The position numbers and the translations under genes were made by a program. Source: Shinella zoogloeoides (GTDB lineage Bacteria > Pseudomonadota > Alphaproteobacteria > Rhizobiales > Rhizobiaceae). From it: DNA of 64,000 nucleotides. Numbering within the stretch: the first letter of the stretch is position 1; every line of letters begins with the position of its first letter. The notes below the pieces were generated by a model that worked only from the letters and a program-made list of their open reading frames with translations, searched no databases and was not told the DNA's origin. The stretch is from assembly GCF_030733845.1 (NCBI RefSeq), contig NZ_CP132311.1:1925501-1989500 (forward strand), in the 5' to 3' direction. Below are positions 8,602 to 17,499 of the stretch, in pieces.

Positions 8602-9951
8602 TCAGACCGCCATGGAATGCCGCCCGCGGCCGCTCGAAAGGTGCGCGTCGAAGACGGCGGCGACGGTGCGCGCGAAGGGCGAGCCCGCCGCCGTCAGCAG
8701 GAACCTTTCGCCCTCGATGCGGCAGAGGTCGTCCCGATCGGACGCCGCAAAGCCGCAGGCCTCCGCCCTTATCGTGGCGGCGAAAGCCGGATGACGCGCA
8801 GCAAGATCGGCGAACGAGAAACCGAAATCGCACATGATCCTTTCGATCACCCACGCGCGGGCCCGGTCCTCGGCAGTCAGCGCATAGCCGCGCACCACGG
8901 CAAGGCCGCCCTCTTCCACCCTACGCAGATATTCGCCGGTCGCCGGCATGTTCTGGAAATAGCCCTGCGGCAACTGGCCGATGGCCGAAGCGCCGAGACC
9001 GACCAGGGCATCGGCCTGATCGTCGGTATAGCCCTGGAAGTTGCGGCGCAGCGTTCCGCCACGCGCCGCGGCGGCGAGCCGGTCGGACGGCAGGGCGAAA
9101 TGGTCGATGCCGATCGCCTCGTAGCCCGCGGCCACCAGCATCTCCGCCGCCATGCGCATCTGCGCGAAACGCGCGACGACGCCCGGCAGCGCCGCCTCGT
9201 CGATCATGGTCTGATGCTTCTTCATCCACGGCACATGGGCATAGCCGAAGAGCGCGATGCGATCGGGATTAAGCGAAATGACGGCGCGAACGGTCTGCGC
9301 CAGCGTTTCCATGGTCTGGTGCGGCAGCCCATAGAGGATGTCGCAGTTGACCGACCGCACGCCCCGCGCCCGCGCCGCCTCGACCACGCCGCGCGTCTGC
9401 TCGAAGGTCTGGATGCGGTTGATCGCGTTCTGGACCGCCGGATCGAAATCCTGGATGCCGAGGCTGGCCCGCGTCATGCCGATGGCGGCCAGCGCATCAT
9501 GGCGCGCCTCGTCGAGATCGTTCGGGTCCATCTCCACGGAAATCTCGGCGTCCGGCGCAAAAGTGAAACTCCGGTCGAGGCCCTTCTTCAGCGCGATCAT
9601 GTCGTCCGGCCGCAGCAATGTCGGCGATCCGCCGCCGAAATGCAGCGCCGTCACCGGCACGTCCCGCGAGACACGCTTGCCGACAGCCGAAATTTCGGCG
9701 TGAAGGCCCTTGAGATACGCTTCGACCGGCTCGTAGCGCAGCGTCTGCTTGGTATGACAGGCGCAGAACCAGCAGAGACGGTCGCAATAGGGAATGTGCG
9801 CATAGAGCGACAGGCGATTCTCCCGCCCGAGCAGGCCGAGCCATTGCGCATAGGCCTCCGCGCCGACGCTCTCGCTGAAATGCGGGGCGGTCGGGTAGCT
9901 CGTATAGCGCGGTACCGGCGATGAAAGGCGTTCGACGAGGGCGTCCTGCAT
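8602..9951 (-). CDS. hemN: Oxygen-independent coproporphyrinogen III oxidase
   Basis: Radical-SAM enzyme of 449 residues that decarboxylates coproporphyrinogen III to protoporphyrinogen IX without O2, supplying heme for the microaerobic cbb3 oxidase. The CX3CX2C cluster motif is Cys56, Cys60 and Cys63, followed by Cys65 as usual in HemN. The N-terminal RYTSYPTAPHF and the GGGSPTLL segment are characteristic. The ATG follows AAGGAG. The gene diverges from fnrN, with a perfect anaerobox about 57 bases upstream of the start. That fits FnrN-dependent expression under low oxygen. Confidence 0.96.
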   Translation of the reverse strand: MQDALVERLSSPVPRYTSYPTAPHFSESVGAEAYAQWLGLLGRENRLSLYAHIPYCDRLCWFCACHTKQTLRYEPVEAYLKGLHAEISAVGKRVSRDVPVTALHFGGGSPTLLRPDDMIALKKGLDRSFTFAPDAEISVEMDPNDLDEARHDALAAIGMTRASLGIQDFDPAVQNAINRIQTFEQTRGVVEAARARGVRSVNCDILYGLPHQTMETLAQTVRAVISLNPDRIALFGYAHVPWMKKHQTMIDEAALPGVVARFAQMRMAAEMLVAAGYEAIGIDHFALPSDRLAAAARGGTLRRNFQGYTDDQADALVGLGASAIGQLPQGYFQNMPATGEYLRRVEEGGLAVVRGYALTAEDRARAWVIERIMCDFGFSFADLAARHPAFAATIRAEACGFAASDRDDLCRIEGERFLLTAAGSPFARTVAAVFDAHLSSGRGRHSMAV

Positions 9952-10001
9952 GGGTCTCTCCTTGCTCGGAAGAGAAATAACCTCGAAACGATCCCCGCCA
10001 T

Positions 10002-10015
10002 TTGATTTTGATCAA
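10002..10015. promoter_or_regulatory. Perfect anaerobox between hemN and fnrN
   Basis: TTGATTTTGATCAA matches the FNR/FixK consensus exactly. Its centre (10008.5) lies 41.5 bases upstream of position 10050. A TACGAT hexamer at 10038-10043 would serve as the -10 element for a start there. That is the classic class II activator geometry for fnrN. On the other strand it lies 51 bases from the hemN start codon and could activate hemN as well. Confidence 0.9.
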
Positions 10016-10043
10016 GTGAAAGCCCGAAGGAGTGCGCTACGAT

Positions 10044-10057
10044 TTGACAATAGTCAG
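10044..10057 (+). promoter_or_regulatory. Second, imperfect anaerobox over the predicted fnrN transcription start
   Basis: TTGACAATAGTCAG keeps the FNR dyad with mismatches in both half sites (GAC for GAT on the left, GTCAG for ATCAA on the right). It is centred at 10050.5, exactly on the start predicted from the upstream box and the -10 hexamer. Bound regulator here should block transcription. That fits the positive and negative autoregulation described for rhizobial fnrN promoters with two anaeroboxes. Confidence 0.6.
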
Positions 10058-10159
10058 GAAGCGCTATTTTGCCGCGAGGCGGCACGCTTTATGTTCAAGC
10101 CTGCGTGCGATAGCACGGCATTGTTGCGCCGTCGGTACGGGGCGAAGGGGAAAGCCGAT

Positions 10160-10885
10160 ATGGAAGTTCGCCGCCAAGATATCCATAATTCCGACATTCC
10201 GCTTGTCTGCCGGGCCTGCGAGGCCCGCCATGGCGGCGTATGCGGCGCACTGACCGCCGAACAGCTGACCGAGCTTAACAAGCACTCCTCGCGCCACCGG
10301 CTGGATAGCGGCGCCGAGGTGATCGGCCAGGGCGAGACGGTGGTGAACTATTCCAACATCATGCGCGGCGTGGTGAAGCTGACGAAGGTGATGGCGGACG
10401 GCCGCCAGCAGATCGTCGGCCTGCAGTTCGCACCCGATTTCCTCGGCCGCCCGTTCCTCGAAGAAAGCGCGATAACCGCGGAAGCGGCGACCGAAAGCGA
10501 AGTCTGCAACTTCCCGCGCAACGTGCTCGACCGCCTCGTCAAGCGCACGCCGGAACTCGGGCTCACGCTGCATCGTCAGGCGCTGAAGGAGCTGGACGAA
10601 GCGCGCGACTGGATGCTGACGCTCGGCCGCAAGACGGCGCAGGAGAAGGTGGCGAGCTTCCTCTACCTCATCGCCACCCATATCGACCCGGAAAGCGTCG
10701 ACATGTCGACCTTCGACCTGCCGCTTTCGCGTGCCGACATCGCCGATTTCCTCGGGCTGACGATCGAGACCGTCAGCCGCCAGTTCACCAAGCTGCGCAA
10801 GGAAAACGTCATCCGCATCGAGAACAACCGGCACGTCACGGTTCCCGACATGGACCGGCTGATGCGTTACGCCGGCAACGACTGA
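10160..10885 (+). CDS. fnrN: Oxygen-sensing Crp/Fnr-family regulator FnrN
   Basis: Transcriptional activator of 241 residues with an oxygen-labile [4Fe-4S] cluster. Cluster ligands expected for FNR-type proteins are all present: Cys17, Cys20, Cys28 and the central Cys116. A cyclic-nucleotide-binding-like domain (about 35-150) is followed by a winged helix with the recognition helix LTIETVSRQFTKL, including the E-SR contacts for TTGAT half sites. The frame is open back to 9950. The ATG at 10160 is chosen for its GGGGA ribosome site and typical length; an ATG at 10091 is the alternative. It controls the flanking anaeroboxes and probably ccoN. Confidence 0.92.
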   Translation: MEVRRQDIHNSDIPLVCRACEARHGGVCGALTAEQLTELNKHSSRHRLDSGAEVIGQGETVVNYSNIMRGVVKLTKVMADGRQQIVGLQFAPDFLGRPFLEESAITAEAATESEVCNFPRNVLDRLVKRTPELGLTLHRQALKELDEARDWMLTLGRKTAQEKVASFLYLIATHIDPESVDMSTFDLPLSRADIADFLGLTIETVSRQFTKLRKENVIRIENNRHVTVPDMDRLMRYAGND

Positions 10886-10889
10886 CCTT

Positions 10890-11318
10890 CTACCGCGTGA
10901 TGACGATGCGCGTGTTGGAAAGGCCGTTGCGGTTCGCCAGCTGGAAGAACGTCGCCGCATTGGACGGGTGAAGGCGAACGCAGCCGTGCGAGGCGGGGCG
11001 GCCGAGACGCTTGGTCTCGTAGGTCGCGTGCACGGCATAGCCGCCCTTGAAGAAGATCGCGAAGGGCATCGGCGCGTTGTTGTACTTGCGCGAACGGTGG
11101 TTGCGCGACGCCCATTTCGCCGACCAGCTCCCCGTCGGCGTGCCGTAGCCCCTGCGGCCAGTCGACACCGACCAGCGATGTTTTACCACGCCGTTCTGAG
11201 TAACGATCATGGTTTGCGAAGAAAGGCTGACCCTCGCCACGAGATTGGCGGAAAGAGCCGCCTGCGTCTGGAACAATACAAGAAGCAATGCGACAGCCGT
11301 CGCAAACAAGGTGCGCAT
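10890..11318 (-). CDS. L,D-transpeptidase (YkuD domain), secreted
   Basis: Periplasmic enzyme of 142 residues that would crosslink peptidoglycan or anchor proteins to it through a catalytic cysteine. A signal peptide occupies about residues 1-23 (hydrophobic ATAVALLLVLF, then AALSA). The YkuD signature is seen as His97 in VHATYET and SHGCVRLHPSN with His111 and Cys113. It is a minimal single-domain member. It converges on fnrN, with four bases between the two stop codons. Nothing in the context points to a special role. Confidence 0.93.
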   Translation of the reverse strand: MRTLFATAVALLLVLFQTQAALSANLVARVSLSSQTMIVTQNGVVKHRWSVSTGRRGYGTPTGSWSAKWASRNHRSRKYNNAPMPFAIFFKGGYAVHATYETKRLGRPASHGCVRLHPSNAATFFQLANRNGLSNTRIVITR

Positions 11319-11470
11319 GATTACCCCTCTATTCGATCGTGCATGGCTTGAACGCCACGTCTCACGGCGAGACAGAGTATAGACGTTTCAGCCTTCCGCA
11401 ATATTGACGGGGGTGGCGAAAAGAAAACGAAGTTAAGCTGTAAAATTTTAGTTACCGGGCAGCGCGGCGA

Positions 11471-12451
11471 TCAAAGCAAAGCGGACAGCAATGCTGCGAG
11501 CAGGACCGAAGCGGCAAGAGCAGCGCAAGCGAGGGAGAAGATGCGAAGCGACAGGTCTATGTCGGCAAGCGTCGCGACGGTGCGGCCGCTGGCATTCATC
11601 ATCGGCTCGTCGACGCGCGCGCCACCATAGATGCGCGGGCCGGCAAGGCCGATGCCGAGCGCGCCGGCCATCGCCGCTTCCGGCCAGCCGGAATTGGGCG
11701 AACGGTGCAGGCCCGCATCGCGCAGGGCCGTACCGATGGAAAGGCGCGCCGCCGCCCTGCCCTTCGCGGCGCATGCGCCGGCGGCGATGAAGAGGATGGA
11801 GAGACGGGCGGCCGGCCAGTTGGCGAGATCGTCGAGACGGGCGGAGGCCCAGCCGAAATCAAGATACTTCGTGTTCTTGTGGCCGATCATCGAATCGGCC
11901 GTGTTCAGCATCTTGTAGGCGAAGAGGCCCGGCAGGCCGAACAGGGCGTACCAGAAGGCCGGCGCGACCACCCCGTCGGAAAAGTTTTCCGCAAGGCTCT
12001 CGATGCCGGCGCGGCAGACCGCCGGCTCGTCCAGCGTCGCCGGGTCGCGGCCGACGATCATCGACACCGCCCGCCGCCCGCCGTCGAGGCCGCCCTGCCT
12101 GAGGCCGGCCGAGACGGCACGCACATGGTCGTGCAGGCTTTTCTGGGCAAGGAAGACGGCGACGATGGCGACTTCGATGAGCGCGCCAACGATCCCGAGC
12201 GGCGCGAAAAGCCGGTGCAGGACGAAGCCGAGGAAAATGCTGGCGGCCAGCAGCACGGCGATGCCTGCGGCACCGTTGAAGCGCTTGGTATCGGCCGAAA
12301 GGCGCTTGTCGTTGAAGAGCCTGTCCATCAGGCCGATCGCCCTGCCGAACAGCACGACCGGATGCGGCACGCGCCGCCAGAGCCGATCCGGATCGCCGAC
12401 GAGGCGGTCGAGCACAAGCGCGAGGAACAGGATGAAAAGCGTCTCGGTCAT
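11471..12451 (-). CDS. cobD: Adenosylcobinamide-phosphate synthase
   Basis: CbiB/CobD-family integral membrane protein of 326 residues that attaches the aminopropanol arm to adenosylcobyric acid. Typical segments are RLVGDPDRLWRRVPHPVVLFG at the N-terminus (quoted partly), ESLAENFSDGVVAPAFWY and NTADSMIGHKN. Several membrane helices are apparent. It is the last gene of the cobE-A-B-C-D operon. Only three bases separate it from the cobC stop, and the operon reads on the minus strand. Confidence 0.95.
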   Translation of the reverse strand: MTETLFILFLALVLDRLVGDPDRLWRRVPHPVVLFGRAIGLMDRLFNDKRLSADTKRFNGAAGIAVLLAASIFLGFVLHRLFAPLGIVGALIEVAIVAVFLAQKSLHDHVRAVSAGLRQGGLDGGRRAVSMIVGRDPATLDEPAVCRAGIESLAENFSDGVVAPAFWYALFGLPGLFAYKMLNTADSMIGHKNTKYLDFGWASARLDDLANWPAARLSILFIAAGACAAKGRAAARLSIGTALRDAGLHRSPNSGWPEAAMAGALGIGLAGPRIYGGARVDEPMMNASGRTVATLADIDLSLRIFSLACAALAASVLLAALLSALL

Positions 12452-12454
12452 CGT

Positions 12455-13462
12455 TCAGCCCACCACGTCGGCAAGCGCCTCGGCAAGCCTTGCATCCGCC
12501 GCCCGATCCGGCGCGAGACCGAAGCGCAGCCAGCCTGGATTATAGTCGAAAGGACGCACGAGGATATGGCGGCGGCAAAGGCCTTCGTGAATGGCCGCTG
12601 CGTCAGGGCTCTCCACCAGCGAGAACAGCCCGGTGCCGCCGACGACCGTAAGCCCCACGTCGCGAAGCGCCGCATCGAGCGCCGCCTTGCGCTCCGCGAT
12701 GGCAAGACGAATGCCCGAGGTATCGGACGCCATGAGTTTCGCCGCGATCGTCAAGGCGGGACCGGAGACGGCCCAGGGGCCGAGGCCATCCTCGATGTGC
12801 TCCAGAACCGCCGTCTCGCCGATCACGAAACCGAGCCGCAGGCCGGCGAGGCCGAAGAACTTGCCGAAGGAGCGGAAGACGAGGAGCCCCGGCATGCCAT
12901 CGCCCGCCAGCGGCGCGATGCAATTCTGCGGCTGCATGTCGCCAAAGGCCTCGTCGACGACGAGAAGACCATCCTGCGCGGACACGCGGGCGTGGAGAGC
13001 GAGCAATTCATTCGGGGCGAAGAGCCGTCCGTCCGGGTTGTTCGGATTGACCACGACGACGAGGCCATGCGCCGCGGTCACCTCGTCAAGGTGGGAGATT
13101 TGATCCACCGCCACGCCGGCATTGCCGAGCACCCGGGCATATTCGCCATAGGTGGGAACGAGCACGGCGGCGCGGCGGCCGGCGGCCACGAGACGCGGCA
13201 GGAGCTGGATGACGGACTGCGTGCCCGGAACGGGAAGCGGCAAGGCGTTCGTCGTGCCGTAGTAGCGGGCGGCGGCGGCTCGGGCGGCATCCTGGCGGTG
13301 GCGGTCCGGCAGGCGGTGCCAGGCCGCGACATCCACGTCGGGAACGGCGACGGGATTGGGGTTGATGCCGGTGGAAAGGTCCAGCCAGTCCTCCGGCCGG
13401 CCGCCGAAGCGCGCGGCAGCGGCGGCAATGCCGCCGCCATGGACGATGCGCGGCGCGCTCAT
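12455..13462 (-). CDS. cobC: Threonine-phosphate decarboxylase-type aminotransferase, cobalamin synthesis
   Basis: PLP-dependent fold-type I enzyme of 335 residues. In aerobic cobalamin synthesis CobC works with CobD to provide and attach the (R)-1-amino-2-propanol phosphate arm. The start HGGGIAAAAARFGG and LDLSTGINPNPV is typical of CobC/CobD-Salmonella decarboxylases. The PLP lysine lies in FRSFGKFFGLAGLRLG. The ATG at 13462 overlaps the cobB stop by four bases (ATGA), so translation is probably coupled. Confidence 0.93.
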   Translation of the reverse strand: MSAPRIVHGGGIAAAAARFGGRPEDWLDLSTGINPNPVAVPDVDVAAWHRLPDRHRQDAARAAAARYYGTTNALPLPVPGTQSVIQLLPRLVAAGRRAAVLVPTYGEYARVLGNAGVAVDQISHLDEVTAAHGLVVVVNPNNPDGRLFAPNELLALHARVSAQDGLLVVDEAFGDMQPQNCIAPLAGDGMPGLLVFRSFGKFFGLAGLRLGFVIGETAVLEHIEDGLGPWAVSGPALTIAAKLMASDTSGIRLAIAERKAALDAALRDVGLTVVGGTGLFSLVESPDAAAIHEGLCRRHILVRPFDYNPGWLRFGLAPDRAADARLAEALADVVG

Positions 13463-14766
13463 GCCGCCTCCGGCGCAAGATCGATGAGGTGCATGTAGGA
13501 GCCGCTGACATTGCCGCGGCGAAGGCCGGCTTCGCCGAGATCCTCGCCCATCGCATCGGTGACGGCGAAGAGGCGGTCAGCCTCCCCCTCGTGCACGACC
13601 GTCGAATAGTGGAATTCGTGCGCGGTCATCGGCGCGGCGAAGCCGGAGCCCGAAAGCGGCGTGACGCAGCGGTAGCCGAGATGGCGGCGGCGCTCGGCAA
13701 AACTGGTGACGAGCGGCAGGAGGCCAAGCATGCCGTAGCGCGAGCCATCCGCCGCGATCAGCGCTTCCCCCAGAGTCATGTAGCCCCCGCATTCGCCATA
13801 GATGCGCCCCCCGCGGCGCGCCGCCTCCGCGATGCCTAAGCGGAATCGGCCGGCATTGGCAAGGGTCGCGGCGTGCAGCTCTGGGTATCCGCCCGGCAGG
13901 TAGATGGCATCGGCATCGGCGGCAGGCGCCTCGTCGGCCAGCGGCGAGAAGAAGGACAGGTTCGCCCCTGCCCCGCGCCAGCCCATCAGCAGGTGCTCGT
14001 AGGTGAAGGCGAAGGCCTGGTCCTGCGCGATCGCGATGCGCTGGCCAAGCGGCGGCAGGCTTGGGGCGGGCGAAGCCGGTGGCTGCTCGCCGCGGGTCGC
14101 CGCTACCGAGACGAGACGGTCGAGGTTGCAGCAAAGTGTCACGACCTCCGCCGCATGGGCGATGAAGGATTCGAGCCGTCCGTGCTCGCCGGCCTGCACG
14201 AGGCCGAGATGGCGCTCCGGCAGGGCGAGCGCCGGATCGCTCCCCAGAACGCCGAAAATCTCGATGCCGCTCGCCTCCAGCGCGCCGCGCAGCATCGCCT
14301 CATGCCTGGCGCTGCCGACCTTGTTCAGGATGGCGCCGGCCACGCGGACATCGCCGCGAAAGTCCGTATAGCCCTTCACCAGCGCGGCGACGGACTGGGA
14401 CATGCGGCTGCAATCGACGACGAGCACGACCGGCAGGCCGAGCGTCGCCGCAAGGTCGGCCGGCGCGCCGGTGCCGTCGGCGGCGCCGTCGAAGAGGCCC
14501 ATCATGGCCTCGACCAGCAGAAAATCCCCCTCGCCGCCCTGGATGGCGGCATTCGCGCGGATGAGGTCCGGGCGCATCGCCCAGGGATCGTAGTTGAGGC
14601 AGGGCTTGCGGCTGGCGGCGGCGTGGAAGGCCGGGTCGATATAGTCCGGCCCCGCCTTGCCCGAGACGAGCCGCACGCCGGCATCGGCGAGCGCCCGCGC
14701 GAGGCCGAGCGTCACCGTCGTCTTGCCCGAGCCCGACGCGGGCGCGGCGATGAGCAATCCGCTCAT
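13459..14766 (-). CDS. cobB: Cobyrinic/hydrogenobyrinic acid a,c-diamide synthase
   Basis: ATP-dependent amidase of 435 residues that amidates carboxylates a and c of the corrin ring using glutamine. The N-terminal dethiobiotin-synthetase-like domain has the P-loop APASGSGKTTVTLG. The C-terminal class I glutamine amidotransferase domain carries the nucleophile in YGECGGYMTLG and a late His in HEFHYST. The start overlaps the cobA stop (ATGA). In the aerobic pathway its product, hydrogenobyrinic acid a,c-diamide, is the substrate of the CobN-S-T cobalt chelatase whose CobN subunit is encoded about 4 kb away. Confidence 0.95.
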   Translation of the reverse strand: MSGLLIAAPASGSGKTTVTLGLARALADAGVRLVSGKAGPDYIDPAFHAAASRKPCLNYDPWAMRPDLIRANAAIQGGEGDFLLVEAMMGLFDGAADGTGAPADLAATLGLPVVLVVDCSRMSQSVAALVKGYTDFRGDVRVAGAILNKVGSARHEAMLRGALEASGIEIFGVLGSDPALALPERHLGLVQAGEHGRLESFIAHAAEVVTLCCNLDRLVSVAATRGEQPPASPAPSLPPLGQRIAIAQDQAFAFTYEHLLMGWRGAGANLSFFSPLADEAPAADADAIYLPGGYPELHAATLANAGRFRLGIAEAARRGGRIYGECGGYMTLGEALIAADGSRYGMLGLLPLVTSFAERRRHLGYRCVTPLSGSGFAAPMTAHEFHYSTVVHEGEADRLFAVTDAMGEDLGEAGLRRGNVSGSYMHLIDLAPEAA

Positions 14767-15605
14767 GCCGGATCCTTCATTTCACGCGCGCCGAACGGAT
14801 CGGGCGCGAGCTTGCGGCCCTCGGTCAGCGCGCCGAGCCAATCGAGCGAGGCGCGCAACCGCACGACCTCGCCGACGACGACGATGGCCGGCGGCTCGAT
14901 GCCGGCAGCCTCGACATCCGCCTCGGCGCGGGCGAGCGTCGTTTCCAGCACCTGCTGCTCTGCGGTGGCCGCATTGCAGACGAACGCGACCGGCTCGTCC
15001 GGCGAACGGCCGCCGGCGATGAGGTTGGCGGCGATCTGGCCGATATGCTTCATCGCCATGTACATGACGATGACGGGCGAACCCTTGGCGATGCCCTCCC
15101 AGTTGATGCGGTCGGGCACGAGGCCGGAGGAATCGTGGCCGGTCAGGAAGGTGACGGCGTGGTTGACCTCACGGTGCGTCACCGGGATGCCGGCATAGGC
15201 GAGCCCACCGATGCCGGCCGTGATGCCCGGCACGATGCGGAAGGGAATGCCGTGCTCGATCAGCGTCAGCGCCTCCTCGCCGCCGCGCCCGAAGACGAAG
15301 GGATCGCCCCCCTTCAGGCGGAGCACCCGGTGGCCGGCATGCGCCAGCTCGACCAGCCGCAGTGAAATGTCCCGCTGCTTGCTCGAGGGTTTCCCGCCGC
15401 GCTTCCCGGCAAATTCCAGCGCGGCGCCGGGCCGGGCCAGCGACAGGCATTCGGCATTGACCAGCGCGTCATGCACGATGACATCGGCCTGCTGCAGCGC
15501 GTGGGCGGCGTGCAGCGTCAGGAGCCCCGGATCGCCCGGCCCCGCGCCGACGAGCCAGACACTGCCTTTTTCCATCGGCGGAAGATTGGAGAACAGGGCG
15601 TGCAT
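14763..15605 (-). CDS. cobA: Uroporphyrinogen-III C-methyltransferase
   Basis: SAM-dependent enzyme of 280 residues that methylates C2 and C7 of uroporphyrinogen III to give precorrin-2, the entry to corrin synthesis. Signature segments are WLVGAGPGDPGLLTLHA, RLKGGDPFVFGRGGEE and GITAGIGGLAYAGIPVTHR. It is a stand-alone SUMT without a CysG siroheme domain. The ATG at 15605 overlaps the cobE stop (TGATG) and follows GGGAG, so it is preferred over the ATG at 15623. Confidence 0.95.
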   Translation of the reverse strand: MHALFSNLPPMEKGSVWLVGAGPGDPGLLTLHAAHALQQADVIVHDALVNAECLSLARPGAALEFAGKRGGKPSSKQRDISLRLVELAHAGHRVLRLKGGDPFVFGRGGEEALTLIEHGIPFRIVPGITAGIGGLAYAGIPVTHREVNHAVTFLTGHDSSGLVPDRINWEGIAKGSPVIVMYMAMKHIGQIAANLIAGGRSPDEPVAFVCNAATAEQQVLETTLARAEADVEAAGIEPPAIVVVGEVVRLRASLDWLGALTEGRKLAPDPFGAREMKDPA

Positions 15606-16081
15606 CAGGCGTGCTCCCGGCATGAATCAGACTGCGAAGAGGCGGAATCACCTCCGGAGGAAACGGTTGCAAGCACTTGAAACGATTCGGCGAGCGCCGC
15701 CGTGGCATGGGCGGATTTCGTCTTCTCGACGACAAGCCGCCCGCCCGCACCCGCCTGCACCAGCGCCGCCGCTTCGGCAACGCCGTGGCAACCCGTATGG
15801 GCGAAGACGAGGTCGGAAGGATTGGCCAGGCGTGGCGTCTCGGCTTCGAGCCGGGCGGCCGGAAAGGTCACCAGCGGCACGGAGAAATGCCGCGCGACGG
15901 CCCGCATGGCCGGCTCCTCGGCGCGCACGTCCAGCGTCGCGACGAAGGCGACGTCCTGTGGGTGCACGAGGATGGATGTAGCGAGCGCGATAAGTTCGGC
16001 GGGGGGCGTGCCGCGTTCGCAGCCAAGGCCAAGGACGAGCGCTCGTCGTCCGGAATCAGATGATGGGGCCTCGGCGCGCAT
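15605..16081 (-). CDS. cobE: CobE, cobalamin biosynthesis protein (CbiG C-terminal type)
   Basis: A 158-residue protein of the CobE/GbiG-C family. Its precise role in the aerobic pathway is not settled; homologues are linked to the ring-contraction and acetaldehyde-loss steps. Family features are LVLGLGCERGTPPAELIAL at the start and TKSAHATAALAES near the C-terminus. The frame extends to a GTG at 16105, but the ATG at 16081 has a better ribosome site (GAGAGA). It is first in the cobE-A-B-C-D operon, with a leader of about 125 bases after the predicted promoter. Confidence 0.85.
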   Translation of the reverse strand: MRAEAPSSDSGRRALVLGLGCERGTPPAELIALATSILVHPQDVAFVATLDVRAEEPAMRAVARHFSVPLVTFPAARLEAETPRLANPSDLVFAHTGCHGVAEAAALVQAGAGGRLVVEKTKSAHATAALAESFQVLATVSSGGDSASSQSDSCREHA

Positions 16082-16210
16082 GAGCGGTCTCTCGCAAAAT
16101 TCCACGCGAAAGAGCCCGGCCTTGCCGTTTCCGACAGTTCCGGATGAAGCCCCTCTGGGTCAGCCGCACCGGACACCGCTCGGCCCGCCTGGGGCACCGT
16201 CGCGATCTTC

Positions 16211-16239
16211 TTAGTAGCGGAGGGCGCAAGGCCGGTCAA
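16211..16239 (-). promoter_or_regulatory. Predicted promoter of the cobE-A-B-C-D operon
   Basis: On the minus strand TTGACC (16239-16234) and TACTAA (16216-16211) are separated by 17 bases. The -35 is near consensus and the -10 is weaker. Transcription should start near 16205 and give a leader of roughly 125 bases before cobE. No classical B12 box was found in that leader. Confidence 0.5.
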
Positions 16240-16278
16240 ACCGGATTGCGGCATGCACCGTGCCGGATGCGGCAAGCC

Positions 16279-17334
16279 CTATTGCGGGCTGAGATTGGCA
16301 AGCACGATCTCGCGCCAGATACGCGTCGGCGACACCCAGGCTTCCTGCGCATTGTAGTTGCCGGAGAAGACGACGCAGGCGACATCCGCCTCCGGCATCA
16401 GCCAGAGCCGCTGACCGCCATTGCCGAAACCGGCCATCCACGGCCGCGTCCTGCCCAAAGCCGGCGCCTCGCCCAGGAACCAGAAACAGCCATAGCCGAG
16501 GCCGTCTTCCGTCGAGACGGCAGGCGCGAGCGACCGTGTGATCCACGCCTGCGACACGATCCGCCGCCCGCCCGCAAGGCCGCCTTCCAGTACCAGACGG
16601 CCGATCCGCAGCAGATCGCGCGGGGTCAGGCGAAGCCCGGAGGCGGGCGAAGCGACGCCGTCCGCGCCGCTCATCCACTCGAAATGCGCGATGCCGAGCG
16701 GTTCGAACAGCGCCTCGCGGGCGAAATCCTCGATGCGCCGGCCGCTGCCGCGCTCGATGATCGCGCCCACCAGCGCCGTCGCGCCGCCGGAATAGACCCA
16801 TCGCGTGCCGGGCGCGTGCACGACCGGCTGCTCCAGCACGAAGCGATAGCGATCCGGCGCATTTTCCATCGCGATCTCGCTGTTCAGCGGATCGGCATAG
16901 GAGCGGTACTCGTCCCAATCGAGGCCGAGCGTCATGGTCAGCGCATGGGCGATCGTCAGGCCCGCCCGCGCCGGATCCGCCGCAAGGTCGGGATATTCGG
17001 GAAACTGCGCCAGAAGAGGCGCTTCGGGCGGCGGAACGAGGCCGCGGTCGAGCGCGATGCCGTAGAGCAGGCTGACCACGCTCTTCGTCACCGAGCGCAG
17101 GTCGTGCAGCGTGCCGGTATCGAAGGACACCGTGCCGAGCGGCATGCCCCAGCTCTCGTCCGGCGCCGTACGGTAGTGCTCCAGCACCAGCCTGCCGCCG
17201 CGGCTGACCAGCACCGAATGGACATCGCGCAAAAGGCCGGCCTCTATGCCGGCAAGGAGCTTTCGCTCCAGCCCCGGATCGAAACCCGCATCCGTCGCCG
17301 CCACGGTCTCCCATTCGCCGCCCGTTGTCGCCAT
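16279..17334 (-). CDS. Serine hydrolase, beta-lactamase class C fold
   Basis: A 351-residue protein of the class C beta-lactamase/esterase family (COG1680). The nucleophile motif S-x-x-K is Ser81-Lys84 (RSVTKSV) and the Y-S-G motif lies in WVYSGGATALVG. There is no clear signal peptide, so a cytoplasmic esterase or peptidase is more likely than a true beta-lactamase. It lies between two cob operons on the same strand but does not look like part of either. Its substrate cannot be told from sequence. Confidence 0.85.
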   Translation of the reverse strand: MATTGGEWETVAATDAGFDPGLERKLLAGIEAGLLRDVHSVLVSRGGRLVLEHYRTAPDESWGMPLGTVSFDTGTLHDLRSVTKSVVSLLYGIALDRGLVPPPEAPLLAQFPEYPDLAADPARAGLTIAHALTMTLGLDWDEYRSYADPLNSEIAMENAPDRYRFVLEQPVVHAPGTRWVYSGGATALVGAIIERGSGRRIEDFAREALFEPLGIAHFEWMSGADGVASPASGLRLTPRDLLRIGRLVLEGGLAGGRRIVSQAWITRSLAPAVSTEDGLGYGCFWFLGEAPALGRTRPWMAGFGNGGQRLWLMPEADVACVVFSGNYNAQEAWVSPTRIWREIVLANLSPQ

Positions 17335-17499
17335 CCTGCCCTCTCCCTTGCCGCGATATCCTATAAGCCGGTGATGTGCTTGTTTGATCCGTGTTGCGCA
17401 TCCGGCGCAAGAGCCTCACGAGGCGTGGCGGGCTTTGCTTTTGCCGCGCAGTCTGACAGAAGGGCGCCAGTCCCCTTTCTCGCTCCCCCGAGTCCCGCC

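Noticed and set aside
16082..16205. Cobalamin riboswitch before cobE
   Set aside because: No B12 box or CCCGCAAC-type core found; listed only as a weak finding.
16144..17373. Plus-strand frame leading into the TSUP gene
   Set aside because: It is antisense to the serine hydrolase; only the part from about 17500 codes for a real membrane protein.
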